A stretch of DNA of 28,152 nt from a virus. The stretch is taken from the IMG/VR virus record IMGVR_UViG_3300045303_000200, positions 1 to 28,152 of that record. The stretch is one strand, 5' to 3'. This document shows, piece after piece, positions 8,375-16,200 of this stretch (position 1 is its first letter; each line of letters starts with the position of its first letter). A program made the position numbers and the translations under genes. A model generated the notes under the pieces. It saw only the letters and a program-made list of their open reading frames with translations, was not told where the DNA came from and did no database searches.

Positions 8375-9916
8375 TCAGTGGCTTCCGTCCCATGCGCCGG
8401 CGCTGTGTTTCTTGGCTAGGTGGTCCGACATTTTTTTAGTGTGCTGCTCGATCTTGCGCTGCACATCTAGGACGGTTGTCTCCAGCGGCGAGCGGACAAA
8501 CATTTGCCCGGTTTGCTGGAGTTGGTTGAGGACCTGGTGTTGCGCTGGCTTGTGGCGATCCGGTTTGTCCGCCACTGCCGACCCGGAAACGGTGAGTGCT
8601 CGGAGTTTTGAATCGATCTCTTCAACCTCGGTCGCCCGCTTTAATAAAAATTCTTCGCTTTGTTGCTCTTGGATTTCGGCGCGCAGCGTTTGGAGCTTCT
8701 TGATCTGGGCATCGATCCCTTTGTTATCCGGGTCCCAAATCTTTTGGTCTTTGAGCATCAGCATGTCCTGCTTGATGCGGGCTAGCGCGGTTTCCGCCTG
8801 ATCCTTTTTCGACGCATTGTGCATTTCAGCAATTACTGCGGCCCGATCTTTCGTCAGCTTGAGAATCTGGCCCTCGCGCGAAAGAGTTTTTAGATCGTTC
8901 TCTTCCTGCTTTTTGGCCAGGGCGTCTTTGAGCTTTTGGATTGTGCTGTGAGCCGATCCCTTGCCGCCGCCCTCGCCGCCGCCTTCCAAATCCAGATCCA
9001 ACGGCGGCGCGTTCCTAGCACGTTCAAGCGCGGCGCGTTCCTTCTTCTCCTGATCGCTGACTGCCTTGCCGTAAGCTTCCGCCGCGCCAGTTGCCGCCTT
9101 CCAAGCCGCGCCAAGACCTAGCCCTCCTTCTACTTTCCCGGTCGTGACCGCCGTCTTGAGCGCGTGAGGCAGTCGGGCCATTTGCTCAACTGCATTCGTG
9201 ACAAACCCGAGTGCGCCGACCGCGCCCATAATGAGACCATGAAAGGCATCTGCGACGACGGTCGTAAGCCAGCCGATTGTTGGGGCGATAGCGGCGCGGA
9301 TTTCCGAGAAAACCGTTTTGATTTTGTCGCCCGCCTCTTTGAGTTGGATGATCGTGTTATCGGGAACAACCGGGGCCGCCGCCATCAAATCTTTGAGTCC
9401 GATTCGGAACGCTTCGATCATTCCCTGCGCGCCACGACCGCCCAGCGCCCGGAGTGCGGTGATCAATTTGTCCTGGTCCATTCCTTGCGCTTTTTCGGCA
9501 ATGATGCTGAAAAGGCTGACCCGCTTGTCCGCAATTTGGGCGGGGGTTATCCCGAAAGCTTTGAAGGCGCTTGATTGATCGGGTGTGCCGACGCCGCGCA
9601 TTGCCTTATCGCGCGCCACGGAAAGAAACTGGAAAAACTTGGCTTGCTCTTGCAGTGAGGTTCCGCTCTTGTGAAGTGCATAGTCTAGCCGTTGCTCCTC
9701 TTCGATGGTCAATTTGAGTTTAACCGCGGTGTCATAAACAGCCTCCCCCCATTCGATTGTGCGTCGGACGGTTTCTTCGATAGCAGTTGCTGATCCGAGA
9801 TTCGCTAGTTTGTCTTTGATGTGGTTTCCCATGGAGGTTGCCATTCCCTCGGCCTCCATTTTCCCAGACCGAAATCTTCCCACATCCAAACCTAAGATCG
9901 CTAGCAGGCTTGGCAT
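8375..9916 (-). CDS. Tail tape measure protein (short)
   Basis: The ATG is preceded by a strong Shine-Dalgarno (AAAGGAGG, 9925-9932) inside the 3' end of the upstream gene. The 513-residue protein is largely alpha-helical. Residues 1-60 hold a start typical of tape measures (LLAILGLDVGRFRSGKMEAE), 207-243 form a hydrophobic patch (IGWLTTVVADAFHGLIMGAV), a Gly-rich linker lies at about 318-328, and a long charged coiled coil follows. Tape measures set tail length at roughly 1.5 angstrom per residue, so a tail of about 75-80 nm would be expected. The position after the chaperone-like gene supports the call. Confidence 0.85.
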   Translation of the reverse strand: MPSLLAILGLDVGRFRSGKMEAEGMATSMGNHIKDKLANLGSATAIEETVRRTIEWGEAVYDTAVKLKLTIEEEQRLDYALHKSGTSLQEQAKFFQFLSVARDKAMRGVGTPDQSSAFKAFGITPAQIADKRVSLFSIIAEKAQGMDQDKLITALRALGGRGAQGMIEAFRIGLKDLMAAAPVVPDNTIIQLKEAGDKIKTVFSEIRAAIAPTIGWLTTVVADAFHGLIMGAVGALGFVTNAVEQMARLPHALKTAVTTGKVEGGLGLGAAWKAATGAAEAYGKAVSDQEKKERAALERARNAPPLDLDLEGGGEGGGKGSAHSTIQKLKDALAKKQEENDLKTLSREGQILKLTKDRAAVIAEMHNASKKDQAETALARIKQDMLMLKDQKIWDPDNKGIDAQIKKLQTLRAEIQEQQSEEFLLKRATEVEEIDSKLRALTVSGSAVADKPDRHKPAQHQVLNQLQQTGQMFVRSPLETTVLDVQRKIEQHTKKMSDHLAKKHSAGAWDGSH

Positions 9917-10521
9917 GGATCGTCCCTCCTTTGTTTGGCTTCCATCGCCGCCACGTGTTCAGCGTGCGAGCGATCAATCTCTGCGTCTATGTGATTGTAA
10001 ATGTCCAGCGCGTCCTGCTCTTCCCAGTAGGCGGCCCAGCGCATTTGCGCCAGGCCCAGCGGATAATCCCAGGCGGCGATCTCACCCAGCCCGCACTTGA
10101 GCATCAGAAATTGTTGCAGCCGAAGAAGGAACGGAGAGCCAGGCGGCCGCCCTTGGGTCCTACTCTGCGACGTGGGCCGGGGCGTGTCGGAGATCGGCAA
10201 TTCCAGCGAACCGGAATCGCGGTATTCGAGAAACGTTTGCAGCTCCAAACCGAGATTTGCTTTTCGGCAGCGACGGCGCCACAGCCACATTTTGAAACCG
10301 ATCAAGGGATCGAACGGCATCCGCTGGCTTTCCGTCCAGGTCTGCGAGCAGAGAAGAGCTGCTTCAGCGAGCGCCCGCGGTGAAGCGTCTTTGCCTTCGT
10401 AAAGCGGGTTATCCTCACGAACCAGGAGAAGAGAATGCCCAATAGAAAACGGCCTCATTAAGAGGCCGAGAACGATTGCGGGAGCGGGCCGTGCCGCCCT
10501 CGCGAAAAGCGGCTCGTGCAT
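9901..10521 (-). CDS. Putative tail assembly chaperone, single reading frame
   Basis: The 206-residue protein lies between tail-tube-like genes and the tape measure, the slot of lambda gpG/gpGT. A helical N-terminal half includes LLMRPFSIGHSLLLVRED and KMWLWRRRCRKANLGLEL. A Pro/Ser/Arg-rich linker (DTPRPTSQSRTQGRPPG) follows. The C-terminal part holds AAWDYPLGLAQMRWAAYWEE, the kind of Trp/Tyr helix seen in chaperone C-terminal domains. Many siphophages make two products here by frameshifting; this is one continuous frame. The gene overlaps the tape measure start by 16 bases. The chaperone role is inferred from place and C-terminal pattern. Confidence 0.68.
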   Translation of the reverse strand: MHEPLFARAARPAPAIVLGLLMRPFSIGHSLLLVREDNPLYEGKDASPRALAEAALLCSQTWTESQRMPFDPLIGFKMWLWRRRCRKANLGLELQTFLEYRDSGSLELPISDTPRPTSQSRTQGRPPGSPFLLRLQQFLMLKCGLGEIAAWDYPLGLAQMRWAAYWEEQDALDIYNHIDAEIDRSHAEHVAAMEAKQRRDDPCQAC

Positions 10522-10538
10522 AAAAATGGGGAAGCCGG

Positions 10539-10949
10539 TTAGGGTTCGACGGCGCAGACGAATGCTTCAGCAACGCCAGCAAGGACCCCATCCTTATCTC
10601 CAACGATGGCGTACCAAACATCAACGTTGGTGGAGATCAACATTGCCTTGCCCGGCGCGAGCTTGAAGGGTGCGTCCGCTGGCACAACCGGAGTCACCTT
10701 GTCGATGAAAATGTATTTGCTGGTTGTGCCCTTGGGGTCTTCGGTGTTTTTTACGCCGAAGTATTTGTCCCCGGTAGCATCGCCGAGATCCAGCGTGGTA
10801 GTGGTCGAGGCGATATTTTGGGTTTTAGCCTGGGCCGCTGTTCCCAACTGGGTAAAGGTTTCGAGGCCGTTAAAAGTGACCGTGTCACCACTTGCCGGCG
10901 ACCAGGTAACCTTGTGAGTGACCGTCATTTTTGCTGCGAGGAGTGACAT
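10539..10949 (-). CDS. Small tail/decoration structural protein
   Basis: The 136-residue product is beta-rich with Thr/Ala-heavy strands (TVTHKVTWSPASGDTVTFNG), a KYFGVKNTEDPKGTTSKYIF segment and an FKLAPGKAMLISTN loop. This pattern of 'KN ... KLxPG' is shared by small phage structural or decoration proteins I have seen described as hypothetical. It is flanked by the tube-like protein and the chaperone-like protein, so a tail component is likely. The purine-rich leader AGAAAGAAAACACT precedes the ATG. There is no signal peptide. Confidence 0.7.
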   Translation of the reverse strand: MSLLAAKMTVTHKVTWSPASGDTVTFNGLETFTQLGTAAQAKTQNIASTTTTLDLGDATGDKYFGVKNTEDPKGTTSKYIFIDKVTPVVPADAPFKLAPGKAMLISTNVDVWYAIVGDKDGVLAGVAEAFVCAVEP

Positions 10950-10974
10950 AGTGTTTTCTTTCTACTTTGTTGCT

Positions 10975-11475
10975 TTAGGATTCTTGAACGGTGGTCGTCA
11001 GTGATTCGTTCTGCGCGGCATCGTCCCACTTGCGGATCTTCAAAGAGCATTTTGCTTCCTTGTGCGTGAGATCGATTGTCTCGTCGCCGCGGTATTGATA
11101 GGGGCCGTTGAAAGCAGCAACTTTGAAATTTGCGAGCAGGACTCGGGAAAGCGGTTTCAGAAAACAGGTATTGATCCCGACGTCCGACTGGCCGTTCAAA
11201 GCTTCGTAAGCGCCCGCCCTTGTGCCGCCGCTGGTCGCGCTTTGCGGGACTGTGCGACCGGACGGAACGAAGGTGATGTCCATCTCCATGTGCGGGTCGG
11301 TGGCAATCGTTGAAGTGGTAAAACCGTTTTCGTCCTCGATGTCTTCGATCTTGAATTTGTGGGTGCCCTTGGCCATGTCCACAATGAAGTGCGCCGTCCC
11401 GTTAATCGTGATGGGCGTTCCGTTGTTGGAGATTCCAAAGACAACCGCGCTACCGTTCATGACCTCTTGAGGCAT
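10975..11475 (-). CDS. Putative major tail tube protein
   Basis: The 166-residue protein is beta-rich, with a start MPQEVMNGSAVVFGISNNGT and alternating strands (HKFKIEDIEDENGFTTST, MEMDITFVPSGRT). A C-terminal part (LTHKEAKCSLKIRKWDDA) includes likely strands of a tube-fold sandwich. Its size and place, two genes before the tape measure, fit the tail tube. Family identity is not certain from sequence alone, and the neighbouring 136-residue protein could be the tube instead. Upstream, its start faces a plus-strand gene only about 24 bases away. Confidence 0.65.
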   Translation of the reverse strand: MPQEVMNGSAVVFGISNNGTPITINGTAHFIVDMAKGTHKFKIEDIEDENGFTTSTIATDPHMEMDITFVPSGRTVPQSATSGGTRAGAYEALNGQSDVGINTCFLKPLSRVLLANFKVAAFNGPYQYRGDETIDLTHKEAKCSLKIRKWDDAAQNESLTTTVQES

Positions 11476-11498
11476 TGCCTAGCGGGAAGCGTCAACGT

Positions 11499-11684
11499 AT
11501 GGTTGCGGCCATGACAGAAGCCGAGCGCATACGGGGAATTTCAGACGAAGCATTGCCGAGGTTGGGCGACCTTGCGATCCTCCATCTAGCCATTGCAAGA
11601 TTGTTTGAGGCGCACGGTGTAGATGACGAGAAGTTGATTGAGGATCTTTACCGCCGCGCCATTTACTCGACGCCAAAGAAATGA
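11499..11684 (+). CDS. Small helical protein, first gene of an opposite-strand pair
   Basis: This plus-strand frame encodes 61 residues from the ATG at 11499 (57 from a second ATG at 11511). It is helical and charged: TEAERIRGISDEALPRLGDL, then AILHLAIARLFEAHGVDDEK. It ends LYRRAIYSTPKK. Its stop overlaps the next plus-strand start as ATGA, so the two form an operon. It lies between minus-strand tail genes, divergent from the tube gene. No promoter could be assigned with confidence in the short divergent gap. Function unknown; the context is that of a cargo (moron) gene. Confidence 0.6.
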   Translation: MVAAMTEAERIRGISDEALPRLGDLAILHLAIARLFEAHGVDDEKLIEDLYRRAIYSTPKK

Positions 11685-11998
11685 ACCGCCGCTATTTCTT
11701 CCAGCAGCTTGCCTCGGGACTGATCGCCGCAACCGCGCCGATGCTGTTTCTGCCGAAGATCATTAGGCCGGGATGGAAAGATACCTCGGGGTGGCGGACG
11801 CTAGAACCCGGAAGCCACTGGGTTGATCTTGGGGTCGAATTAAAAGGGGAAGGCGTCTCTGAGTGTTTGGTTTATGGGGCGGACGATTCTAGCCGAGTCA
11901 TGATTACTACCCTTGTCCCGATCATGATACGTTCGCCGGGCAACAAACCATTTCGAGGTGCAACACTTCGATCCAAACATTACCCCGCTGCTCTTTGA
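11681..11998 (+). CDS. Small protein with a twin-arginine (Tat-like) signal, opposite strand
   Basis: The 105-residue product begins MNRRYFFQQLASGLIAATAP, which has the twin-arginine R-R-x-F-F pattern followed by a hydrophobic h-region, as in Tat substrates. The mature region contains W and G residues (GWRTLEPGSHWVDLGVELKG, SECLVYGADDSS) without a known domain. It is coupled to the 61-residue gene by ATGA. Its last 25 or so codons overlap, on the opposite strand, the 3' end of the minus-strand tail gene that ends at 11922. Small Tat-signal proteins occur in other phages near head-tail genes; the role is not known to me. Confidence 0.65.
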   Translation: MNRRYFFQQLASGLIAATAPMLFLPKIIRPGWKDTSGWRTLEPGSHWVDLGVELKGEGVSECLVYGADDSSRVMITTLVPIMIRSPGNKPFRGATLRSKHYPAAL

Positions 11999-12488
11999 CG
12001 CGCGGATTGAACCCCTGATTGCCCTCGATTATCTCGCAGCTTTGCACGGTGAATTCTTTCAGGTCCGCAAAGGCTGTGTCGCTGCCTTCTGAGTCCACGG
12101 CCTTCTTGCGGGCGGCTGCGGTGATCAAGGCGCCAATCTGCTCACCGGATGTATCGCCATCGGCAGAGAGAAACGGCGTGAATGTGGCAATGATGCGCTC
12201 GTCGGAAATCTCGCGAGGATTGGTAAAGCCGCCGTCGCCAAGGCCCTTCGTGCGAACCTCGATAAACGATTGCACGTCAAAGTTTCCGGCGAAACGCGCG
12301 CTCTCGCACGGGCGGAATGTGTGAGACCAGGCTACCGTGCAGGGGATTACTTTTTTGTCCTCGCGTTTGGCGGGGAAAATGTTGTTGGCCGGTCCTCCCG
12401 GAAGCGTTCCATTGGCAAATCCCGCCTTGGGGCCCTGGCTTGCGATGTAGGCAACAAGCGCACGGTCGGCCATCGAGAGAATGTTCAT
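11922..12488 (-). CDS. Putative tail terminator/completion protein
   Basis: The 188-residue protein starts MNILSMADRALVAYIASQGP (an internal ATG at 12473 is an alternative). It shows an alpha/beta mixture, with strands such as VIPCTVAWSHTF and WIEVLHLEMVCCPA and a helix SGEQIGALITAAARKKA. Located after the neck-like gene and before the tube, it occupies the slot of the tail terminator (lambda gpU) or tail completion protein, but no family residues are diagnostic. Its 3' end is overlapped for 77 bases by the Tat-signal gene on the other strand. Confidence 0.66.
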   Translation of the reverse strand: MNILSMADRALVAYIASQGPKAGFANGTLPGGPANNIFPAKREDKKVIPCTVAWSHTFRPCESARFAGNFDVQSFIEVRTKGLGDGGFTNPREISDERIIATFTPFLSADGDTSGEQIGALITAAARKKAVDSEGSDTAFADLKEFTVQSCEIIEGNQGFNPRVKEQRGNVWIEVLHLEMVCCPANVS

Positions 12489-12506
12489 GTAACCCCTTGG
12501 GCCGGG

Positions 12507-13205
12507 TCAATGCTGCTGCCGATTGAACTTCTCCGCACCGGGCTTCATCTCATCTTCGATGCGCTGAACCATTTGATTGTTCTCCCGCGCAAGCCCGCGC
12601 TCCAGCGCCGGATCGCCGACGCGATGAAAGCCGCCACGGTGTTCACTGCGAGCGGCGGCCGTATTTTCGATAGTGACTTGAAAGTTTCCAGGCGTGGCCA
12701 AATTGACGCTGCCTTTTGGCGCGCCTCTCACGTTGCGCTCTTCACCTCGGTTGTATTTCCCGCCGATCGCTGGCCCGAGCGCTTTCAAAACGCCAACCCA
12801 CCCGGCACGGATGAACCCGCCCGAGGCAATACGCCCCCGGACCATACTGTTTAGCTTCTTGGTCATCATCGCGCGCCAGCCTGCGAGGCTCAGAGATCGC
12901 CTCGCCCGCGCCCTTTGGTCTTTGGAGTAGCCGCGCCCAAGGTTCCGCTGGCCCACCCATCCCTTCGACGCCCGCTTTGCTGCAATCGCAAACGCGACGG
13001 GGATCGATCCGCGATCTGTGATTATCTCGCGCTCAAGTTCACTAACGATTTTATCGCCGTCGGTGCGCGGTGTTTCTTGGAGCGCGGCCAGGGCGACGAA
13101 GAAGGCGTGCCGGTTGATAGATTTTGGCCACGCCGTCGATTCGTAGTTGCCAAGCAACTCCTTCAGCGTCGAGTTGAACTGTTGCTGCGTAAATTCGAGA
13201 CTCAT
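12507..13205 (-). CDS. Putative neck/minor tail protein (gp10/gpZ-like position)
   Basis: The ATG shares bases with the upstream stop (TGATG), giving 232 residues. The protein is basic, with helices at the start (LEFTQQQFNSTLKELLGNYE) and a central Arg/Lys-rich part (ARARRSLSLAGWRAMMTKKL). A Gly-containing segment GFIRAGWVGVLKALGPAIGG recalls the small basic 'gp10-like' tail completion proteins of siphophages. The gene order (adaptor, this gene, terminator-like gene, tube) matches that role. Assignment is by position and general character. Confidence 0.66.
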   Translation of the reverse strand: MSLEFTQQQFNSTLKELLGNYESTAWPKSINRHAFFVALAALQETPRTDGDKIVSELEREIITDRGSIPVAFAIAAKRASKGWVGQRNLGRGYSKDQRARARRSLSLAGWRAMMTKKLNSMVRGRIASGGFIRAGWVGVLKALGPAIGGKYNRGEERNVRGAPKGSVNLATPGNFQVTIENTAAARSEHRGGFHRVGDPALERGLARENNQMVQRIEDEMKPGAEKFNRQQH

Positions 13206-13576
13206 CAACTCCCCGCCGCCGGATCTCTACAAACCAGCTTCAAATAATTCCCCGGCGTGCGCTGAACCAGTTCGATAACGAATTCGCGCTCGGGAGTGTT
13301 CGCGGGATCGTCGGTGAAAACAACGGTGTCCTTCAGTTGCGGGATCGGCCCTTCGTTAAATTCTGAGCGCAGGACCTGCAGCGTCAGTTCGTCCAGGGGG
13401 ATCTGCCCGCCCTGATTCAAATAGCTTTGTTCGTTCCAGTTGAAAATGCAGGGATAGCTTCCGTTCTTCCAACTGAACATCGGCGCGAACCCTTCAGCCG
13501 TATCGATGACGGCGTGCAGGGCTTCGGAGGCGCGCTCCATTTCGGAAGAGAGAAGGGAGTTGAAGCGAGTTGGCAT
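13205..13576 (-). CDS. Putative head-tail adaptor protein
   Basis: The 123-residue protein begins MPTRFNSLLSSEMERASEAL and has a beta-rich rest, including PIPQLKDTVVFTDDP and a C-terminal strand YLKLVCRDP. The size and the place, first among the connector genes and before the neck-like gene, fit a head-tail attachment or stopper protein (lambda gpFII slot). There is no strong sequence signature. The stop overlaps the next start (TGATG), so translation is coupled. It directly follows the 597-residue fibre gene with only three bases between that gene's stop and this ATG. Confidence 0.66.
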   Translation of the reverse strand: MPTRFNSLLSSEMERASEALHAVIDTAEGFAPMFSWKNGSYPCIFNWNEQSYLNQGGQIPLDELTLQVLRSEFNEGPIPQLKDTVVFTDDPANTPEREFVIELVQRTPGNYLKLVCRDPAAGS

Positions 13577-13579
13577 TAC

Positions 13580-15373
13580 TCATTGAACCCTTCGCGCGGT
13601 TATTGATCCGTATGCTGAGACGGTCCCGACCGAGAATGTCGCTTTAGCAACGAGGTAAATCGTAGTCGTGCCGCTCAACGAAAGTCGCTTGCTCGGGAGC
13701 GTCACTGAATCCTTGGCACTCAGGCCGATTACGCCCACACCCGCGCCCGAATAAACCTCCGAGCCGTCCGTCGGGATTGTCGCTGGTGTGCTCGTGACGC
13801 CGCCGACTATCTCGGTTACTGTTACCCCGCCCTCGGAATAGTTGACGTTCCCCCGCACGTCCCAATCACCCGCTGTGAGTGAAATGCTGGTCACGTTCGA
13901 TACGGTTGCGGTGGTCAGCGCAATGGCTGAACCAAGCGCAACAAGTGAAGATGCGTATTCGCCAAGTCCACCTGCCGGAGCATTGCCGTTGCTGGTTTGT
14001 GAAATGAACCCTCCAGTGGCGGTAACGGATTGCGGAAACGTTCCCCCGCTCGCATCCAGCGTCAATCGGAGAGCGCTGTTCTGATAGAACACTAACGGAA
14101 CGTTATCATACTGAAAAAGACCCGCTGCGCTGTTACCAGATCGGTTTCCTGATGTAGTTGAGTTGGCAAAAAGTTCTAAGTCATGGCCCCCGTTTGCAGT
14201 GACCGTAATTATCGCTTTTCCAGAACTACTTGCACTGCTGTTCCTTGCTTGGAATTGAACATTTTGATTATTGGCTGAATTGTCTGAGCGAATTAAGCCT
14301 GTCGCATTTAATGTCGAGACTTGGGTGTTGCCAGCGTTTGTCACCCCTCCGGTTTGCCCGTTCTGCGTGATGTTCGCCGCTGCGTTGGTAGGCCCTAAAG
14401 TAAAAATCCCATTCGTAGTCTGCGCCCAATTACCCGTCGCGTAGTTGGTTTCAATCCTGCCGCCTGTGTGGACCGCTCCTGAGACATTTGTGCTCGACCC
14501 CGCAAACGTCGCTCCGGTAATCACTTGGTTTGTGCTGGTCTGGGTTGTGTTGGCGTTGGTCAGGGGCGCTGTGGCCAAAGCGGCAATCGGAATGTTGGTT
14601 AGAGCATTTCCGTTAAACGTGCGATGTCTGGAAGCTGGACTCCCCGAAGAAATCAAAAGCCAGCCAGCCTCGTTTGTGGTGTAATCGAACAGCGTCCCGA
14701 TTGGGATCTGGCTACCGCTCGACAAATTGCTCGCTGTCAAGGTGGTCAGGCCGGAGCCATCCCCGGCAAACACGTTGGCCGCGTTGGTGAGACGCAGGGC
14801 GCGAGTGTCGTTAGTCGCAATGTTCGTGGGCAAACCCGTCAGCCCGCTCCCATCTCCAACGAAAGCGGTAGCGGTTACGATGCCAAAACCATCAATATTA
14901 AAAATGGGTATTCCTATAGTATTGGCCATCGAAAGATAGGTTGTTGCATCGTTTCCTTCGCTATAATATTCCAATCCGCGACTCCCGTTCGTGTTGTAGA
15001 AACCTCCTGCAATGAAACTCTCATCTCCAAAAACAGAGAAACTTCTAGCTCCAAAAGTCATTCTGAGGATGTCCAATGGGGTCGTTGGTGAAATAACATT
15101 CCCGGGGACTATATCAGGGGGAAAGTTGGTCCATACCTGCGAGCCGCCGCCGATGCCGGTTAGAGCACTGCCGTCGCCCGCAAACACGTTTGCAGAATTG
15201 GTGAGACGTAGAGCGCGGGTGTCGTTGGTTAGCGCGAGAGTGCCGCCATCCGAAAGCCCCGCGATGGTCGTAGCGCCAGAGCCGCCGCCAGCAGCAGGCG
15301 ACGGCAACACCGTCAGTTGCGCATAACCGCACTGCGCCAGCATGCAAAGCAGGGGGGCGAGAATCTTTTTCAT
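13580..15373 (-). CDS. Fibre-like protein with GDGSGLT repeats and a Sec signal peptide
   Basis: The ATG at 15373 overlaps the upstream stop (ATGA) and gives 597 residues; extending further would enter the neighbouring gene. A signal peptide is clear (MKKILAPLLCMLAQCGYA, cut before QLTV). Repeats of the type FAGDGSGLT occur near residues 63-73, 171-181 and 202-212, with a weaker FNGNALTNI near 252. Around two of them the longer block TNDTRALRLTN-[SA]-ANVFAGDGS is duplicated. The rest is Thr/Asn/Gly-rich and beta-type. Such repeats mark tail or surface fibres in Verrucomicrobia-like phages. The place between capsid and connector genes is unusual for a tail fibre. Confidence 0.82.
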   Translation of the reverse strand: MKKILAPLLCMLAQCGYAQLTVLPSPAAGGGSGATTIAGLSDGGTLALTNDTRALRLTNSANVFAGDGSALTGIGGGSQVWTNFPPDIVPGNVISPTTPLDILRMTFGARSFSVFGDESFIAGGFYNTNGSRGLEYYSEGNDATTYLSMANTIGIPIFNIDGFGIVTATAFVGDGSGLTGLPTNIATNDTRALRLTNAANVFAGDGSGLTTLTASNLSSGSQIPIGTLFDYTTNEAGWLLISSGSPASRHRTFNGNALTNIPIAALATAPLTNANTTQTSTNQVITGATFAGSSTNVSGAVHTGGRIETNYATGNWAQTTNGIFTLGPTNAAANITQNGQTGGVTNAGNTQVSTLNATGLIRSDNSANNQNVQFQARNSSASSSGKAIITVTANGGHDLELFANSTTSGNRSGNSAAGLFQYDNVPLVFYQNSALRLTLDASGGTFPQSVTATGGFISQTSNGNAPAGGLGEYASSLVALGSAIALTTATVSNVTSISLTAGDWDVRGNVNYSEGGVTVTEIVGGVTSTPATIPTDGSEVYSGAGVGVIGLSAKDSVTLPSKRLSLSGTTTIYLVAKATFSVGTVSAYGSITARRVQ

Positions 15374-15801
15374 TGGCGCGACCCGAGATACAGAATTGTG
15401 TTGGTCGATCCGCCAGCCGTGGTCTGCCCGAAGGTTGCTCGCAGATAACTGAACCGATAACCGATCATCACAATCCCGTTCGTCGCCGACGCGCTCACCG
15501 AGTTTGTAGCGAGCGGAATCCAACTGAGCCCGTCGAGGCTTGCGGAAATGATGTTGCTGCACGCGTTGGTGCAAATCGTCACGATCTGGAATGTGTGAGT
15601 TGAGGCGCTTTCGAGAGGCCACGATGCGCTCGTTTTATTCGAGGTCGTAGTCGAAAGGAAAGTCATCGGCCCAATAGTGTTCGCCGCATTGCCGGGCGGG
15701 AAGTTGGTAGCAGAAATCGGATCTGGCAGCGCCAGTCCAACGAGGATCGAAAGCAGCGCCAGAAGTCCAGCGATTGAAAGGCTAATTTTTTTGATGCTCA
15801 T
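15370..15801 (-). CDS. Exported or membrane-anchored small beta protein
   Basis: The ATG at 15801 gives 143 residues. The N-terminus has a long hydrophobic segment (ISLSIAGLLALLSILVGLAL, residues 6-25) after MSIKK. A plausible signal-peptidase site follows at PISA before TNFP; if uncut it would be a membrane anchor. The mature part is Ser/Thr-rich with strands such as HTFQIVTICTNACSNIISAS and a SLDGLSWIPL segment, like small carbohydrate-binding or lectin-type beta sandwiches, though no family is assigned. It is coupled by ATGA to the 597-residue fibre gene, so the two products may work together. Confidence 0.72.
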   Translation of the reverse strand: MSIKKISLSIAGLLALLSILVGLALPDPISATNFPPGNAANTIGPMTFLSTTTSNKTSASWPLESASTHTFQIVTICTNACSNIISASLDGLSWIPLATNSVSASATNGIVMIGYRFSYLRATFGQTTAGGSTNTILYLGSRQ

Positions 15802-15806
15802 ATAAC

Positions 15807-16193
15807 TTACGGCGCGCCAATCGCAATCCACCGGATCGAAGCGTTGGTTTGTGCGGCCCCAAAAATAACGTTGCTGGTCGTGACGGTGATCAAGTGCGGA
15901 AGATCGTTGGTGCCAGCGGCTACAGTGATCACCGGCGCGGAACTGAAGGCCGTCGCGAAAGTATTCGTCACTTTGAAGTTGTTCCCATTGGCAGCCGTCC
16001 CGAATTGCAGTACGGCCAGCTTGCCCAGTTGCGCGTTGCTCAGCGTCCAGACCGAGTCCTCGTCTTTGATGGACGATTGCGCGTCAAACTTCAGCGTCGT
16101 CCCGTTGCGATAGCGGATTGATCGGCCCGAAAGGTCTTGGGCGATTGCGGCCGCAGCCACGCAGACCGCCAGCAGACAAAAAATAATCTTCAT
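15807..16193 (-). CDS. Secreted small protein with an H-type-lectin-like C-terminal pattern
   Basis: The ATG at 16193 gives 128 residues, with a clear Sec signal (MKIIFCLLAVCVAAAAIA, cut before QDLS). The C-terminal half contains a run (FATAFSSAPVITVAAG, later SIRWIAIG) that resembles the H-type lectin/receptor-binding fold of phage fibre tips, where 'FSxxPxVxVT ... W.AIG' is typical. This is a resemblance only. It is the first gene after the terminator-like hairpin at 16201-16239 and begins a run of three exported products inside the head region. Confidence 0.72.
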   Translation of the reverse strand: MKIIFCLLAVCVAAAAIAQDLSGRSIRYRNGTTLKFDAQSSIKDEDSVWTLSNAQLGKLAVLQFGTAANGNNFKVTNTFATAFSSAPVITVAAGTNDLPHLITVTTSNVIFGAAQTNASIRWIAIGAP

Positions 16194-16200
16194 AACTTTC

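Noticed and set aside
13580-15622. 680-residue reading of the 597-residue fibre
   Set aside because: The extra N-terminal part overlaps the preceding gene and precedes the signal peptide.
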